Shown here: positions 63,299 through 64,000 of the stretch, one piece after another | Layout of the letters: the number at the start of each line of letters is the position of its first letter | Numbering within the stretch: the stretch's first letter is position 1 | From: Parabacteroides sp. | GTDB taxonomy: Bacteria > Bacteroidota > Bacteroidia > Bacteroidales > Tannerellaceae | Direction: 5' to 3' | NCBI GenBank assembly: GCA_017937385.1 | Contig: JAGBDR010000010.1 | Span: 1-64,000, forward strand | Length of the DNA stretch: 64,000 bases | Program-made: the position numbers and the translations under genes | Notes under the pieces: generated by a model | Database searches by the model: none | Told to the model about the DNA's origin: nothing | The model's input: the letters and a program-made list of their open reading frames with translations, nothing else

Positions 63299-64000
63299 TT
63301 AAAGAGCAAGCCGTTCTTTCAGAAGCTTATAACCGGTATGGCTTGCTCGTAGGCAAACCCCGTTTTTCAAACGGACTTGGTAATTCTCTTTCCCGAAAAG
63401 TTCTACACGTAAAATCTGTTCGGTGTTGACAATACAGGAACGATGAATACGCACAAACAGTGTAGGTGGAAGATGCATCTCAAAATATTTCATCGTCTGT
63501 TCTTTCACATACTGGCCTTCCGGAGTGAAAAGCGTTACATAGTCGCCTCCGGCTTGCAGGTATAACAGTTCTTCAAGATGGATGATGTGAATGCGGGAAC
63601 CGTCTTTTACCGATACGCGATCCAGAAAAACTTTTTCTGCAGGAATTGCTTCCTGAGGCTCTTCACCGGTTTCGGTTCGGGACATCTCTTTCAATTCCGG
63701 TTCATCTGTCCGGTTCATCCGATACCATTGCAGTAGGATTATCCAGCATAATACGCCAAAGACCAGGCGTAGGGAAACACTGTCTATAAAGTCAGTGGCA
63801 TTTCTCTGCTCCAAAAGCACTTGCAGTTCAAAAGCTCCTACCAAACTGATTGCCTGGACCAATATTGCTAAGGTGATCTGTATCTGCAATGTATGGATTG
63901 TCCCATCAATATATCCGTACAGGAAACCGGCAACAGCCAGTAGCCCGACAGAAACCAGACCATCCAGGCAAGCCATCCATATTCCCTCTCCTCCATAGCA
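63299..64000 (-). CDS. LytTR-family regulator with membrane N-terminus (5' end outside window)
   Basis: At least 233 residues; the frame is open to the window edge without a certain start, so the gene is partial. Several membrane helices (GLVSVGLLAVAGFLYGYIDG, LAILVQAISLVGAFELQVLL, SLRLVFGVLCWIILLQWY) precede the C-terminal LytTR DNA-binding domain (IIHLEELLYLQAGGDYVTLFTPEGQYVKEQTMKYFEMHLPPTLFVRIHRSCIVN, residues about 130-185 from the first Met at 63976). There is no receiver domain, so it is a membrane-bound one-component regulator. It lies directly upstream of the SusCD operon on the same strand and is its likely regulator. Confidence 0.88.
   Translation of the reverse strand, partial: CYGGEGIWMACLDGLVSVGLLAVAGFLYGYIDGTIHTLQIQITLAILVQAISLVGAFELQVLLEQRNATDFIDSVSLRLVFGVLCWIILLQWYRMNRTDEPELKEMSRTETGEEPQEAIPAEKVFLDRVSVKDGSRIHIIHLEELLYLQAGGDYVTLFTPEGQYVKEQTMKYFEMHLPPTLFVRIHRSCIVNTEQILRVELFGKENYQVRLKNGVCLRASHTGYKLLKERLAL

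Overview
The window looks like a chromosomal segment of a gut Bacteroidales, most likely Parabacteroides or a close relative. Evidence: several SusC/SusD pairs, a hybrid two-component regulator, promoters with a TAnnTTTG -7 box instead of a classical -10, lipoprotein signal peptides, a DUF2723 membrane protein and a serine acetyltransferase/purD/THUMP-methyltransferase neighbourhood of ordinary Bacteroidales type. The genus is an inference from gene content.

Layout. 1-1.5 kb: tyrS and tRNA-Gln. 1.6-5.4 kb: a dispersed intergenic repeat, an Rpn-type nuclease gene, an AAA-ATPase-like/PD-(D/E)XK gene and a decayed TPR lipoprotein gene. 5.4-10.3 kb: an A+T-rich block (FtsX-type permease, GntR regulator plus slipin) ending in a remnant of an HlyD-family adaptor. 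10.4-17 kb: a GH106 and a GH78 rhamnosidase with a flavin-binding protein. 17-18 kb: a second Rpn-type gene with an internal 12-bp coding repeat. 18.3-26 kb: housekeeping genes on the plus strand (serine acetyltransferase, rRNA methyltransferase, dipeptidyl peptidase IV, purD, two membrane proteins), separated by unusual 7-bp tandem repeats. 26-34 kb: minus-strand genes (lipoprotein, AraC-like regulator, S28/S37-type peptidase, Txe/YoeB toxin-antitoxin pair, queG, polysaccharide deacetylase, DUF2723 protein). 34.4-36.6 kb: an inverted second copy of the dispersed repeat and a paralogue of the AAA-like gene. 36.6-48.7 kb: a complete polysaccharide utilisation locus (hybrid sensor/AraC regulator, SusC, SusD, heparinase II/III-type lyase, GH88) for a uronic-acid polysaccharide. 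48.9-57.9 kb: parC, an outer-membrane-like DUF3316 protein, an S41 peptidase, tcdA, a LolD-type ATPase, an NSS transporter, a small toxin-antitoxin pair and a ComEA-like protein. 57.9-64 kb: a second SusCD operon on the minus strand with a secreted protein of unknown function and a LytTR regulator cut by the window end; its SusC gene is interrupted by two in-frame TGA codons.

The least explained signals are (i) heptameric tandem repeats with different units but always a 7-bp period, sitting at gene ends and starts, partly as inverted halves able to form long hairpins and supplying stop codons to three genes; (ii) a ~480-bp repeat with a strong hairpin core present in inverted orientation 32 kb apart, both copies near PD-(D/E)XK genes; (iii) two TGG-to-TGA changes in an otherwise perfectly open SusC frame; (iv) nested hairpins behind the S28-type peptidase gene. 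No CRISPR array, insertion sequence, prophage or classical defence system was seen.
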